A DNA stretch of 64,000 nucleotides from Pseudobutyrivibrio xylanivorans (GTDB taxonomy: Bacteria; Bacillota; Clostridia; Lachnospirales; Lachnospiraceae): positions 1,521,901 to 1,585,900 of the forward strand of contig NZ_CP043028.1 in assembly GCF_008935055.1 (NCBI RefSeq), given 5' to 3'. The notes under the pieces are model-generated. The model did no database searches. It was given only the letters and a program-made list of their open reading frames with translations, and was not told where the DNA came from. Positions within the stretch are counted from its first letter, which is position 1; each line of letters opens with the position of its first letter. Below are positions 8,528-18,339 of this stretch, piece by piece. The translations under genes were made by a program, and so were the position numbers.

Positions 8528-10464
8528 TAGAATGCACCTCCTATAACGATTATTAGATAAACGATTATTACAAAGGATGAAATTATAATCGCTGGAGTGA
8601 ACAGTTTCTTTTCTCCCATCACTTCTTCCATGTAGAAGTTTGCTACGTGCATTTCCTTCGCATCACCCGTGGATGAAATGAAGCTCATATTGTCACCTGC
8701 ATTTGCACCGCCCATATAGGTGATAACTGGAGTATATTTTGTGTGCTTTGTCATGAAATAATTAATAAGTGGAATTACAAATACACCCACAAGCAAAACT
8801 ATCATGATAAAGATATTTTCCTTTGAAATAACCTGCTCTACTGCTCCAAACATGTTTCTTGAAAGTGGCTTAAGCACATGCTCTGAAAGCCATGGGAATC
8901 CAAGAATCAATGCCACCATCAAAAATGCATGGAAGAACATTGAGATGTACTCATTTTTCTTTGTTAAATCACGTGACTTCTCTCTCTTTGAAGCACCAAG
9001 AATCTTTGACATCCACTTTGTCCAATAGAACATTGTAGTTGCAGAACCAAAACAGATGAACAGTACCATTAGAGTTGATACATAAACTGACTTTGTATCG
9101 ATAAATGCCTTGAGGGCTGCCCACTTTGAGATAAGCATTCCAAATGGTGCAAGGAACATTCCTGCGATACCAATCATGAGAATCAGTGCAAGCTTAGGGA
9201 AGATTGACATCAATCCCTGCATATCCTCAACATCACGGCTTCCAGTTGTGTTTTCAATTGCACCAACGCACTGGAAGAGCATTGACTTTGAAACAGCATG
9301 GAAAATTACAAGGAATACTGCCGCCCAGATTGTTTCCTCGTAACCACAGCCTGTACATGCAACAATAAGTCCAAGGTTTGAAATGGTCGAATACGCCAAA
9401 ACCTTCTTGCCATCTGAAACAGAAATTGCAAGACATGATGCTGTAAGGAATGTAAATCCGCCGATAAGAGCTACCATATTTCCAACATAGTTATCTGCCA
9501 TTGCAGTTGTAATTCTGATCAAAAGATAAACGCCCGCCTTTACCATTGTGGCACTATGCAATAGTGCAGAAGATGGTGTAGGTGCAACCATGGCTCCAAG
9601 AAGCCAGCCTGAAAATGGGAACTGCGCCGACTTTGTAAGTGCTGCAAATGCAAGCATTGCAATTGGAAGCAGGCAACGCATATCGCCTGGATTAAGCTTT
9701 TCGAATCTGAGGAAATCATAAAGATTTACAGTACCAAACCACAGATATCCCAAACTAATCGCTGTCGCAAGACCGCAGCCACCTAAAAGGTTCATCCACA
9801 GAGCCTTGAAAGAATTATTAATTGCCTCTTCAGTGCGAGTGTATCCAATTAAAAGGAATGATGTAACTGAGGTGATTTCCCAGAAGAAATATAGCCCACA
9901 GAGGTTTGCAGAAAATACAAGACCAAACATTGCCCCAAAGAATACAAATATCATTGAAAGGAAAAAGCTACGGCGATCCGTCAGCTCCTTATGATGATGA
10001 ATGTGATAACCGTGCATGTAACCAACTGCATAAATTCCAATCAGCGAACCAATCACACCGATTATCAGAATCATGATGAAGGTGAGCCAGTCGAATCGCA
10101 TTGTAAAACTATCTGCAAGCTTTGGTCCGAAAAGCTCCAGCACAGTAGGTATAACTGTTGATACAATTGTAAGTACTGAAATTATTAACTTTTTATACTT
10201 ATAAGCGAGATAAGTAATAAAGAACATTAGCAAGACATCCCCCACCATAAACAGATGCCCAAAAGCCTCCTGATATGGCAATCTGAAATCGAATGTCTTA
10301 CCCCCTGCCGCATACCATAAAATTGCGGTAAATACTGAAAGCGCCATTACAATGGCACAACCAAGATAGACGAAAAAAGCCCTGCACTTCGAATTATGAA
10401 TCACGGCAGGCAAAATCGCCCAAAGAAATGGAAAGCAAATCAATGCTGTCACTAGTTTTTCCAT
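8527..10464 (-). CDS. echA: Ech hydrogenase antiporter-like subunit EchA
   Basis: A 645-residue NuoL/MrpA-like proton-translocating subunit with about 15 hydrophobic helices. The core has the LLHSATMVKAGVYLL segment with its conserved lysine, the signature of the antiporter-like subunits. The frame is open 39 codons further upstream, but AGGAGGGGG directly precedes the ATG at 10464, so that start is used. First gene of the ech operon. Confidence 0.9.
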   Translation of the reverse strand: MEKLVTALICFPFLWAILPAVIHNSKCRAFFVYLGCAIVMALSVFTAILWYAAGGKTFDFRLPYQEAFGHLFMVGDVLLMFFITYLAYKYKKLIISVLTIVSTVIPTVLELFGPKLADSFTMRFDWLTFIMILIIGVIGSLIGIYAVGYMHGYHIHHHKELTDRRSFFLSMIFVFFGAMFGLVFSANLCGLYFFWEITSVTSFLLIGYTRTEEAINNSFKALWMNLLGGCGLATAISLGYLWFGTVNLYDFLRFEKLNPGDMRCLLPIAMLAFAALTKSAQFPFSGWLLGAMVAPTPSSALLHSATMVKAGVYLLIRITTAMADNYVGNMVALIGGFTFLTASCLAISVSDGKKVLAYSTISNLGLIVACTGCGYEETIWAAVFLVIFHAVSKSMLFQCVGAIENTTGSRDVEDMQGLMSIFPKLALILMIGIAGMFLAPFGMLISKWAALKAFIDTKSVYVSTLMVLFICFGSATTMFYWTKWMSKILGASKREKSRDLTKKNEYISMFFHAFLMVALILGFPWLSEHVLKPLSRNMFGAVEQVISKENIFIMIVLLVGVFVIPLINYFMTKHTKYTPVITYMGGANAGDNMSFISSTGDAKEMHVANFYMEEVMGEKKLFTPAIIISSFVIIVYLIIVIGGAF

Positions 10465-10569
10465 TATTCCCCCTCCTATTATGTTGTAAAAACTTTTATA
10501 ACAAACGCTCGCCCCCGCTGTTGAGCGTCTATTATCCCCCATGGCGCGACCATATCGCGCAACACATAT

Positions 10570-10578
10570 ATAATACCA
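10570..10578 (-). promoter_or_regulatory. Candidate extended -10 promoter for the ech operon
   Basis: On the minus strand TGG-TATTAT forms an extended -10 element about 100 nt before the echA start. No good -35 is seen. It lies between the long inverted repeat and echA, where an ech promoter is expected. Confidence 0.35.
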
Positions 10579-10611
10579 CATTTTGCCAGAATTGAGCGAA
10601 TATTTTTACAT

Positions 10612-11391
10612 AGCAAACCACCATGGCTCCACCACCTACCATCCCTTGGCCATTATTTTGCTCTTTGCCCAAACCGGGCTTGCCCCTGCCCCGCCACAGT
10701 TCAAAACATCTTGGGCCAACCGCCCCGACCTCTGCCCTACAGGCCCTGCCCAGTTCTCATGCAGCATTTGAGCAAAATGTTAGATTTTCTTAAGCTGCTG
10801 GTGGAGCTTTATGTGGGTGTTCTTCTATTGATTTTGCACTTCGACGCCGCTGTATGCATATACACAGACACTTGTAGTATTCAAATAGCTCTTCCAAACA
10901 AGGTTTAGGATAATTGTGCTCATGCTCCATTCACTAAGTAAAATCAAAAGCAGGTTTTGTAGATTTAAGTACCGGCTTCAAGCTCAGTCCTTTTCGCTGT
11001 CAGCCTTGGGCTGCCGTCCGTGGCAGCCCATACTTAAATTCTGCAAAACCTGCTTTAAGATTTTACTAAGTTCATTTCAAAATCGCACAATTACTCCTAA
11101 ACTTGCTTTGGAAAGCTATTTCTATAAAGTAATGTGTGTCTGTGTATAGCATACTGTGGCAACAGAAGTGCAAAGAATGAGACGAACACCCACCAATAAA
11201 GAAAGCGACACGCAGCTTTTAGAAAATCAACATTTTGTGATTGTGCAGGAGAATGGGCAGGGCCTGTGGGGCAGAAGTCGGGGCGGTGGGTCCGAATTAT
11301 AGCAATTGTGGCGGGGCAGGGGCAAGCCCTAATATACAAAAGGGCAAAATAATGGCCCCCACAAATATTATGGGAGCCATGGTGGTTTGCT
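10612..11391. repeat. Long imperfect inverted repeat (~780 bp)
   Basis: The only gene-free stretch over 300 bp in the window. The left arm (about 10612-10975) and the reverse complement of the right arm (about 11030-11391) align over nearly their whole length. Shared blocks include GCAAACCACCATGGCTCC, GGGCTTGCCCCTGCCCCGCC, ACAGGCCCTGCCCA, GTGGGTGTTC and AAAGCAGGTTTTG. Both ends abut TA. The arms are GC-richer than the surroundings. No protein-coding frame, no transposase. The right end coincides with the fbp stop codon. Confidence 0.8.
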
Positions 11392-13339
11392 ATTCTTTTT
11401 CTACGAGGGCGCCGGTGCGGTAAGCTTCAAGGAGTTCCTCGAGCTCCTTGATGTTTTCGCGGATGCCTTCGCCTATGTCGGTGTCGGCCACGGTTTTGCG
11501 GCGTTCAACGTGCTGCACAAGTACGGTATCGGAGTGGATATCCTGCCCAGTTTCTACGGCTTTCTCCACGGATTCGAAAGGCTCGTGGGCTGCAAGCAGG
11601 AAGCCGTATGAATTGTAGGTAAGTGTGTAGCCGGCTATACCTGTCTTAGGCTGGTAGGCTTTTGAAAAGCCTCCGTCAATTACGATAAGTCTGCCACCAC
11701 ACTTGATTGGCAGTTCTCCCTTCTTTGCTTCAACAGGGACGTGTCCATTTATAATATGACTCTCTGGAGAGTGGAGCCCAAATTCATTAAGAATCATGGT
11801 GACTGTCTCCTCCTTATCGTACCATGTATAATAAGGATTTTTCTTCTCCACGTGAGTCTCTTTTTCTTCTATGAAGTATCGCTCAAAGGTTGCCATCTTA
11901 TCCTTGCCAAACACAGGTGAATTGGCATGACACCAGGTGTACCAAAGCATGTCCATACCACGCTTCTTTTCCTCTGGGTCAATGGCGTAATAGCCCTTGC
12001 GAAGGAGCTGCTCCAAGGCATCGTAAAGTGCTTTACCCTTGTATTTCTTGCCGTAAAGTTCCACCTCTTTTAGCTTGCCCTTTTCGTCCAGTGGCACGCA
12101 GCCATGGAATAAAAGGTTGCTGTTGTAGGTCTTATATAATCCGCCTTTACGATATAAAAATCTGACATGATTCTGAAGCTTCTCACACTTTATAAATCCT
12201 ATGCGAAGCTTCTCCATTACCTCTGCCTCTTCCTTTGAAAGAGCATAAGGGTCATCTGGATTTAGTGTAGGGAAATTCTGGTCCAGAAGCCTGTACTCCT
12301 TGCCGTCGATTTTAATGATTCCCCTTGTTAAATCCATTTTATCAAGAAGGAGTCGATCCTCCATTTTCCATTCAGGATGCTGCTTTATCAGCTGGCCTTC
12401 AACCTTGAACTGGATTATAGCCATGGCCTTGTGCATCTTTCTATCGATTTCTGCATTAGCAAGGTCATATTCCCCTTCGCGGTAGTGAAGCTCAAAGCAG
12501 CTGCAAGGATCCTCCTTGTAGGTTTCCATTGTAAATTTGAAGAGTGGCAACAGATTGATTCCATAGCCATCCTCTATGATATCCAGATTGCCATATCTGG
12601 CAGAGAAACGAAGGACTGTTGCAATGCAGGCAAGCTGTCCTGCTGCTGCACCCATCCACACAACGTCGTGGTTTCCCCACTGGATATCCACACTGTGATA
12701 GTTCATAAGTGTGTCCATGCAGATATGTGGGCCTGGTCCTCTGTCATAAATGTCTCCAACAATGTGAAGATGGTCCACAACAAATCTGCTTATGGCATTT
12801 GACAGAGCAACGATTAGCTCTGGTGCCTTTCCGATTCTGATTACCGTATGGATAATCTCGTTAAAATATGCTTCCTGGTCGCTGTGATCTCTGCGGCCAG
12901 TAATAAGCTCCTCAATAACATAGGCAAAATCCTTTGGAAGTGCCTTCCTAACCTTGGAGCGAGTGTACTTGCTGGCAGCAGCCTTGCACACCTGAATCAG
13001 GCGATTAATCATGACCACATACCAGTCGTCCATGTTCCAGGAGCTTTCCTCCTGAATCATTCTGATACGCTCCTTCGGATAGTATATAAGAGTGGCTAAA
13101 TCACGCCTCTCCTTTTCAGATAGGATGTTTCCAAATTCCTCATCAATTTTTCGTTTAACTGCGCCTGAACCATTTTTCAGAACATGGGCAAACTGCTCGT
13201 GCTCTCCATGGATATCAGACAGATAGTGTTCTGTACCTTTAGGAAGACTTAAGATGGATTGAAGATTGATTATCTCGGTGGCAGTTGATGCCACGTTTGG
13301 AAACTGCTTTGATAGCACTCTTAAATAATGACCTTCCAT
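11390..13339 (-). CDS. fbp: Fructose-1,6-bisphosphatase, class III
   Basis: A 649-residue protein of the Firmicutes-specific class III FBPase family: fructose 1,6-bisphosphate to fructose 6-phosphate in gluconeogenesis. The calcineurin-type metallophosphatase motifs are visible: LSDIHGEH, GDIYDRGPGPH and WGNHDVVWMGA. Length is normal for the family. The gene starts 43 bp downstream of pduT; it could be read through from the BMC operon or have its own promoter. The TAG stop is formed exactly at the junction with the long inverted repeat, so the original C-terminus may have been altered. Confidence 0.92.
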   Translation of the reverse strand: MEGHYLRVLSKQFPNVASTATEIINLQSILSLPKGTEHYLSDIHGEHEQFAHVLKNGSGAVKRKIDEEFGNILSEKERRDLATLIYYPKERIRMIQEESSWNMDDWYVVMINRLIQVCKAAASKYTRSKVRKALPKDFAYVIEELITGRRDHSDQEAYFNEIIHTVIRIGKAPELIVALSNAISRFVVDHLHIVGDIYDRGPGPHICMDTLMNYHSVDIQWGNHDVVWMGAAAGQLACIATVLRFSARYGNLDIIEDGYGINLLPLFKFTMETYKEDPCSCFELHYREGEYDLANAEIDRKMHKAMAIIQFKVEGQLIKQHPEWKMEDRLLLDKMDLTRGIIKIDGKEYRLLDQNFPTLNPDDPYALSKEEAEVMEKLRIGFIKCEKLQNHVRFLYRKGGLYKTYNSNLLFHGCVPLDEKGKLKEVELYGKKYKGKALYDALEQLLRKGYYAIDPEEKKRGMDMLWYTWCHANSPVFGKDKMATFERYFIEEKETHVEKKNPYYTWYDKEETVTMILNEFGLHSPESHIINGHVPVEAKKGELPIKCGGRLIVIDGGFSKAYQPKTGIAGYTLTYNSYGFLLAAHEPFESVEKAVETGQDIHSDTVLVQHVERRKTVADTDIGEGIRENIKELEELLEAYRTGALVEKE

Positions 13340-13382
13340 ACCTTATCCTTTCACGCTATTGAGGAGTTTATGATACTAAATA

Positions 13383-13928
13383 TTACAGTAAGGTCTGTAC
13401 CAAATCAGGATGTGGATGTGCAATTACAATCTGACTAATTAATAGTCCGTTTTCAATTGCATCCTTTGTTCCTGCCTGTACACTGGCCTCAACTGCTGAA
13501 ACATCACCTGTCAGAACGACAAATGATTTTCCACCAATTCCTGTTCCCAGACGAACCTCGATAAGCTCTACGCCTGCTGCCTTTACTGCTGCATCTGCGC
13601 CAATGACAGCCTGCACCACTGAGAAATATTCCATGACACCAATTGCTCTGATTTTTTCAGGCATGGTTGCCAAGTTAATTGCCTCTATAACCTGAGGATG
13701 AACTCGAGGGATTACCAGCTCATCAATAAGTGAGCCTCCCACTTTTTCTTTGCCAGCATCCATTGCTGACTGAACAGCAGAGACCTCTCCGCTAATCATA
13801 ATATGGTATTTTCCCGGGCAGCTTGGACGAGCAACAACAAGTTTTACCTCTGCTGCTTTGAGCATGGCATCCGCTGCTTCAACTCCCCTGGCAATACTAT
13901 TACTTTCCAGAAATCCTATTGTTATCAT
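13383..13928 (-). CDS. pduT: BMC-T trimeric shell protein, PduT-like
   Basis: 181 residues with two tandem BMC domains (about 1-90 and 91-181). A cysteine at residue 37 (PSCPGK) is in the position where PduT holds a [4Fe-4S] cluster at the pore of the trimer. It is therefore likely a shell conduit for electrons, and it directly follows pduS, its known partner. Last gene of the BMC operon. Confidence 0.85.
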   Translation of the reverse strand: MITIGFLESNSIARGVEAADAMLKAAEVKLVVARPSCPGKYHIMISGEVSAVQSAMDAGKEKVGGSLIDELVIPRVHPQVIEAINLATMPEKIRAIGVMEYFSVVQAVIGADAAVKAAGVELIEVRLGTGIGGKSFVVLTGDVSAVEASVQAGTKDAIENGLLISQIVIAHPHPDLVQTLL

Positions 13929-13940
13929 GCGTGCCTCTCC

Positions 13941-15287
13941 TTATTTTCCAATCACTACCGTACCATTTTCAATGCTCTTTACCGTTCCGGAAATTGAAGC
14001 GTGAATGTTTGCTCCAAGAGCCTTCTCTGGTATTTTTCCAATTACAGTACCCTTTTCAACCCTGTCACCAACAGCAACTGTCACCTCAGATGGTGCACCG
14101 ATATGCTGCTGCAATGGAATTCTCACTATGTCAGGATTAATCTCCTTCAAGTCACGAATGGTGTAGTCGTAATACTGCTCCACTCCAAGTCTTGCTGCAA
14201 TTCGATGTGATGGAATTCTTCGATATTCTCTATCCTCTCTCGCCTCAAAGGTGGTAGAGGTATCCTTCTGATATCTGAAGCCGCTTTCACGGAGAGCCTT
14301 CTTCACATATACATTTACCTGTCTAGGTGCAAGTCCCATTGGGCAGGCATATGCCTCACAGACACCGCACTCACTACAGGTCATTGCCTCCTTAATATCC
14401 TTGTCCTCAAGCACCTGAGTCACATCATCAATGTATGCCAGCTTTCTCATAATCTTGTGAGGAGAAAGTGGATGTCCGCTTAAATATCTAGGGCACATTG
14501 ATGTGCAGGTCTGACACTGAATGCAAGCACCCTTTGCGCGCTTTAGGATTGCACGAAGTGAGGTCTCACGCATCTTTACCAGATTGGTGTCATCAGGAAC
14601 AATTACAATTCCAGAGGTGGTCTTTGTAACATCGTATTTGTCCAAATCCTCTTTCCTGTATAGCTTTCCCATCAATGGTCCACCAGCCAGGATATGATAA
14701 TCCGCTACTGTAGCACCGCCAGCTGCCTCTATACACTCTCTGAAAGAGGTTCCGATAGGAGCCTTTACAATTACAGGACTCGCAACTGCTCCAGTTACAG
14801 TCAGATATTTTTCTGTAAATGGAATTCCTGATGAAGCCTGATAGATTCCATACATTGTGGCAACGTTTGAAACCACTGCTCCGACATCAAGTGGTATGCC
14901 TGTAGGTGGAACAGTTCGGCCCGTCACCTCAAGTACCATTATTTGCTCGTCACCTGCAGGATAGAAATTCTTCAAAGGGAATAATGCAACCTTGCTATTC
15001 TTTTTATTTATAGCCGCCTGAAGGCTTCGTATCTCGTCTGTATAGGTTTCCTTTAATGCTATGAAAAGTTTCTGAGCTTTTGTCATCTCTGCCACAAGCT
15101 CAACTGCGGATATTATTTCCTCAGCTTTATTTAGCATTAAATATCGGTCAGTTCGAAGTAATGGCTCGCACTCTGCCGCATTTACAATCAAATACTCAAC
15201 AGTGCAGTTAAGCTTCACGTGAGTTGGAAAGCCTGCGCCACCGCATCCGACAATACCGGCATCTCTTATTTGTTCAATTAACCCCAT
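13941..15287 (-). CDS. pduS: PduS-like RnfC-family electron-transfer flavoprotein
   Basis: 448 residues. The N-terminus (GLIEQIRDAGIVGCGGAGFP) and central RnfC/Nqo1-like FMN region are typical of PduS. Two [4Fe-4S] sites are visible: C255, C258, C261, C265 and C304, C307, C310, C315. A lipoyl-like C-terminal domain follows. In Pdu systems PduS reduces cobalamin; in this B12-independent compartment it more likely moves electrons between NADH and the PduT cluster (inference). The start is ATG 15287 with AAAAGGAG upstream, not the longer frame. Confidence 0.85.
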   Translation of the reverse strand: MGLIEQIRDAGIVGCGGAGFPTHVKLNCTVEYLIVNAAECEPLLRTDRYLMLNKAEEIISAVELVAEMTKAQKLFIALKETYTDEIRSLQAAINKKNSKVALFPLKNFYPAGDEQIMVLEVTGRTVPPTGIPLDVGAVVSNVATMYGIYQASSGIPFTEKYLTVTGAVASPVIVKAPIGTSFRECIEAAGGATVADYHILAGGPLMGKLYRKEDLDKYDVTKTTSGIVIVPDDTNLVKMRETSLRAILKRAKGACIQCQTCTSMCPRYLSGHPLSPHKIMRKLAYIDDVTQVLEDKDIKEAMTCSECGVCEAYACPMGLAPRQVNVYVKKALRESGFRYQKDTSTTFEAREDREYRRIPSHRIAARLGVEQYYDYTIRDLKEINPDIVRIPLQQHIGAPSEVTVAVGDRVEKGTVIGKIPEKALGANIHASISGTVKSIENGTVVIGK

Positions 15288-15303
15288 AGCCACTCCTTTT
15301 AAT

Positions 15304-15329
15304 GAAAGCCCCAAATGAATGGGGCTTTC
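15304..15329 (-). other. Intergenic hairpin between pduP and pduS
   Basis: GAAAGCCCC and GGGGCTTTC form a 9-bp perfect stem with an 8-nt loop, followed on the minus strand by ATTAAAA. It lies inside the operon, so it is more likely a partial terminator or mRNA-processing barrier than a full stop. Confidence 0.55.
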
Positions 15330-15340
15330 CAATTTGAATA

Positions 15341-16762
15341 TTATCGAATGTGTAAAGCGTCAGACATAACACATTTTCTCTTTCTGCAGAAAGAGCGTGC
15401 GCTGGTAAGTCCCTCACCGGTAGGACCAGCGATTGTAAATGTGGTATGACCTTCTCCTCCAACACCAATGCCGGCATAAGAAGGAGCATTTTTAACAAAG
15501 ATAGTTGTTTCAAGAAGCTTTGCCATCTTGGTGAGCTTCTCAACGTTTCTCGAATGCATCATAGCTGTATGACGATTGCCATGCTCTGCCTCATAGGCAT
15601 TATCGATAGCCTCGTCTACATCGTGGCATCTGACAACTGGAAGAATTGGCATCATCATTTCCTCTGTTACAAGGTGGTGATGCTTGTTTGTCTCCATAAT
15701 GATGACACGAATATCATCAGAAACCTGAATGCCAAGCTTGTCCAAGATATACTTTGCACTCTTTCCAACAAACTCGACCTTTGGACCGCCCTTGTCGTTT
15801 GTAACAAGAGCATCAAGCTTCTCTACCATTGCTGGATCCTTCATTTCATAAGCACCATTCTGCTTCATGCAATGAATCAGATAGTCGCAAATCTGATCAA
15901 CAGCAAATACTTCTTTCTCAGCTATACAAGGAACGTTATTGTCGAATGAGCATCCGTCCACAATGTCCTTTGCAGCCTTTTCGATATTAGCTGTCTCATC
16001 AACTACTACAGGAGGATTTCCTGCGCCGGCACCGATTGCCTTCTTCCCAGTTGACATAACCTTTCTTACGATTGAAGGACCACCTGTTGCAACAAGCATG
16101 CGAACCTTCGGATGCTCGCACATTGCATTTGTATTCTCGATAGATGGCTCCTTGACAGTGGTGATGAGATTCTTTGGTGCACCAGCCTCCTCCAATGCCT
16201 TATTGAGCATCTGAACTAAAAGGTGTGTAACCTTTGTAGCTCTAGGATGTGGACTGAACACTACCGAATTTCCACCAGCTATCATTGAGATAGAGTTGCA
16301 AATAACAGTCTCTGTTGGGTTTGTTGTTGGAGTGATTGCACCAATTACTCCGAATGGACAATACTCGATTAAAGTAAGGCCATTATCTCCCGTCTTTGCC
16401 TCTGTCACCAGGTCCTCTGTACCAGGTGTTTTCTCGGCTGCTAAACGATTCTTTATGAGCTTATGCTCGTATTTTCCTATTTCTGTTTCTTCAACAGCGA
16501 GCATGGAAATCATTTCAAGATTTGCTCTGTTTAAAACAGTAGCGCGGATTGTATCAACATACTTCTGGCGTTCTGCCATAGTAGAATGAAGAAGCTCCTT
16601 CTGAGCAATTACAGATGCTTCGATTGCTCCATCCATGGTATCAAAGACACCATAGTTTCCAGCAGGACCGTGGTATGTCACTGTCGGGCATCCATTATCC
16701 TTTGACACATCTGCAATAGCCTGGCGCACCATTTTTTCAATAACATTTACATCGATGTCCAT
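15341..16762 (-). CDS. pduP: CoA-acylating aldehyde dehydrogenase, PduP-like
   Basis: 473 residues. Converts propionaldehyde plus CoA and NAD+ to propionyl-CoA in the compartment lumen. The N-terminal amphipathic helix (MDIDVNVIEKMVRQAIADV) looks like an encapsulation peptide and is followed by a linker. The catalytic cysteine is C279 in SFDNNVPCIAEKE. Glycine-rich cofactor stretches (GAGAGNPPVVVDE) are intact. It lies between eutJ and pduS. Substrate range (propionaldehyde or acetaldehyde) cannot be told apart by eye. Confidence 0.9.
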   Translation of the reverse strand: MDIDVNVIEKMVRQAIADVSKDNGCPTVTYHGPAGNYGVFDTMDGAIEASVIAQKELLHSTMAERQKYVDTIRATVLNRANLEMISMLAVEETEIGKYEHKLIKNRLAAEKTPGTEDLVTEAKTGDNGLTLIEYCPFGVIGAITPTTNPTETVICNSISMIAGGNSVVFSPHPRATKVTHLLVQMLNKALEEAGAPKNLITTVKEPSIENTNAMCEHPKVRMLVATGGPSIVRKVMSTGKKAIGAGAGNPPVVVDETANIEKAAKDIVDGCSFDNNVPCIAEKEVFAVDQICDYLIHCMKQNGAYEMKDPAMVEKLDALVTNDKGGPKVEFVGKSAKYILDKLGIQVSDDIRVIIMETNKHHHLVTEEMMMPILPVVRCHDVDEAIDNAYEAEHGNRHTAMMHSRNVEKLTKMAKLLETTIFVKNAPSYAGIGVGGEGHTTFTIAGPTGEGLTSARSFCRKRKCVMSDALHIR

Positions 16763-16795
16763 GTCTAATCTTCCTTTCTTTAATTAGACGCATGC

Positions 16796-17617
16796 TTAGG
16801 CGCCTTTTTCGCAATTCATCGCAATACCAAGTGGAGTAACAAGAAGTGGGTGATTAGATTTTATAGTCTTGATTCCAAGCTCTTTTTCAAAGACAGCTGT
16901 AAATTCCTCGAATGAGCAAGCTCCACCAACCACATAGACTGCTGGCACTTCGTAATCACGAAGAAAGCCCTTTACGATAGTTGCCATCTTCTGGATTACA
17001 GGCTTCACGATTGGGAAAATATCTGCCTCGCGGCTTGGATCCTTTTTTATTTTTTCAGCTTCTTCCATTGAAACATTGTAGTAGCCTGCAATAACAAGGG
17101 ACATGTGAGTTCCACCTGTAGGTTCATCTGCAGTGTAGATAACCTCGCCATCCTTAAGGATGCTTATTCCAGTTGTGCCACCACCAACGTCTACAACTGC
17201 ACCATCCTTAATATCAAGAACAGTAGCTGCTGCTGTTGGCTCATCCACAATGTTTATAACGTCAAAGCCTGCTCCTTCAACTACATTTGAAATAGCCTTT
17301 ACGCTTCCGGAAACAACCCCTGGTGGAATAGCGCAGGAAGCCTCTGTCAACTCTGTGCCAAGCAAGCTTTCTACCTGATTCTTGAGATTCTTAACAATCC
17401 TAATAGCCCCCATGTAGTCCACAACAATTCCATCCTTAACAACTGTTGAAGGATAGGTTGCGCCTGCAACTGGCTCATTGTTTTCATCTACAACAGCAAG
17501 CACGATATTTGCTGTTCCAAGATCTACTCCTACCTTAAGTTTTCCTTCTGCTGTATTTGCCTGTTCATCCTCTACAAGTCTTGCAAAGGAATCTAAAACA
17601 CCTTTTTCTATAATCAC
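16796..17617 (-). CDS. eutJ: EutJ-family Hsp70-like chaperone/ATPase
   Basis: 273 residues of the actin/Hsp70 ATPase fold. Phosphate-binding loops GVDLGTANIVL and VVDVGGGTTGIS and the VVGGACSF segment are present; there is no substrate-binding domain. This is the EutJ type found in ethanolamine and glycyl-radical microcompartment loci, thought to help assembly or reactivation. A GTG start is used, with GGAGAG upstream. Confidence 0.85.
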   Translation of the reverse strand: MIIEKGVLDSFARLVEDEQANTAEGKLKVGVDLGTANIVLAVVDENNEPVAGATYPSTVVKDGIVVDYMGAIRIVKNLKNQVESLLGTELTEASCAIPPGVVSGSVKAISNVVEGAGFDVINIVDEPTAAATVLDIKDGAVVDVGGGTTGISILKDGEVIYTADEPTGGTHMSLVIAGYYNVSMEEAEKIKKDPSREADIFPIVKPVIQKMATIVKGFLRDYEVPAVYVVGGACSFEEFTAVFEKELGIKTIKSNHPLLVTPLGIAMNCEKGA

Positions 17618-17654
17618 TTCAGTCTCTCCAAATTTGTCTAAAATAAAATCTAAA

Positions 17655-18308
17655 CTAATGTCTTCGTATCACAACGTAATCTTTATTTTTCAGTGAGCAG
17701 GCATTTGCCTCATCAATGTCGATGTGCATTTCAAGGGCGAACTTGTCAGACACTCTCACAAGTACATTTCCAAGAACTCCTGCTCTCTCGCCAAAGGTCT
17801 CCACCTCTACTACATCCTTATCCTTGAGCCCCATTTTAGTTGCCTGCTCTGGGGTCATGTGAATATGACGCAATGCTACAATGGTTCCTCTTGGCATATC
17901 TACTGAACCATTAGGACCAATAAGAGTAACTCCCGGTGTTCCATCCAGCATGCCCGACTCCTTTACAGGTGCCTTCACACCAAGCTGGAAGCTATCTGTG
18001 AGAGAAATTTCCACCTGACTTTCCTTTCGTACTGGTCCGAGAATTCTCACCTTCTGGATTTCACCCTTTGGACCTCTCACTGTAACAGTCTCATTACAAG
18101 CGTATTGTCCTGGTTGTCCTAAATCAGCTTTTTTTGTTAATTCGTATCCCTTACCGAAAAGGGTATCTAAATCCTCTCTAGATACATGGACATGACGGTT
18201 TGAGACGCCGATTGGAATTTTAAATTCATCAAAATCCTGAAGCTGAACCATCACATTCTTAACAATTTTCTGAATCAATTCCTCTTGATTCATCTGATTT
18301 GTCTCCAT
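17655..18308 (-). CDS. pduL: Phosphate propanoyltransferase PduL
   Basis: 217 residues; propionyl-CoA plus phosphate to propionyl phosphate. The two PduL halves carry the zinc-binding histidines (SNRHVHVS near 37-44 and RHIHMTPEQA). The first ~25 residues form an amphipathic helix (EELIQKIVKNVMVQL) like known PduL encapsulation peptides. It recycles CoA inside the compartment after PduP. No kinase (PduW) lies nearby, so a housekeeping acetate/propionate kinase is presumably used. Confidence 0.92.
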   Translation of the reverse strand: METNQMNQEELIQKIVKNVMVQLQDFDEFKIPIGVSNRHVHVSREDLDTLFGKGYELTKKADLGQPGQYACNETVTVRGPKGEIQKVRILGPVRKESQVEISLTDSFQLGVKAPVKESGMLDGTPGVTLIGPNGSVDMPRGTIVALRHIHMTPEQATKMGLKDKDVVEVETFGERAGVLGNVLVRVSDKFALEMHIDIDEANACSLKNKDYVVIRRH

Positions 18309-18339
18309 ATTTTATTACTCCTCATTGAATAGGACACGA

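Noticed and set aside
10583..11339. Short open frames within the long inverted repeat, some similar to each other.
   Set aside because: Their similarity comes from the inverted repeat itself; no ribosome-binding sites or protein-like composition.
11390..13339. fbp as a member of the microcompartment operon.
   Set aside because: It is on the same strand and only 43 bp from pduT, so read-through is possible, but the enzyme has no known role in the compartment and no targeting helix.
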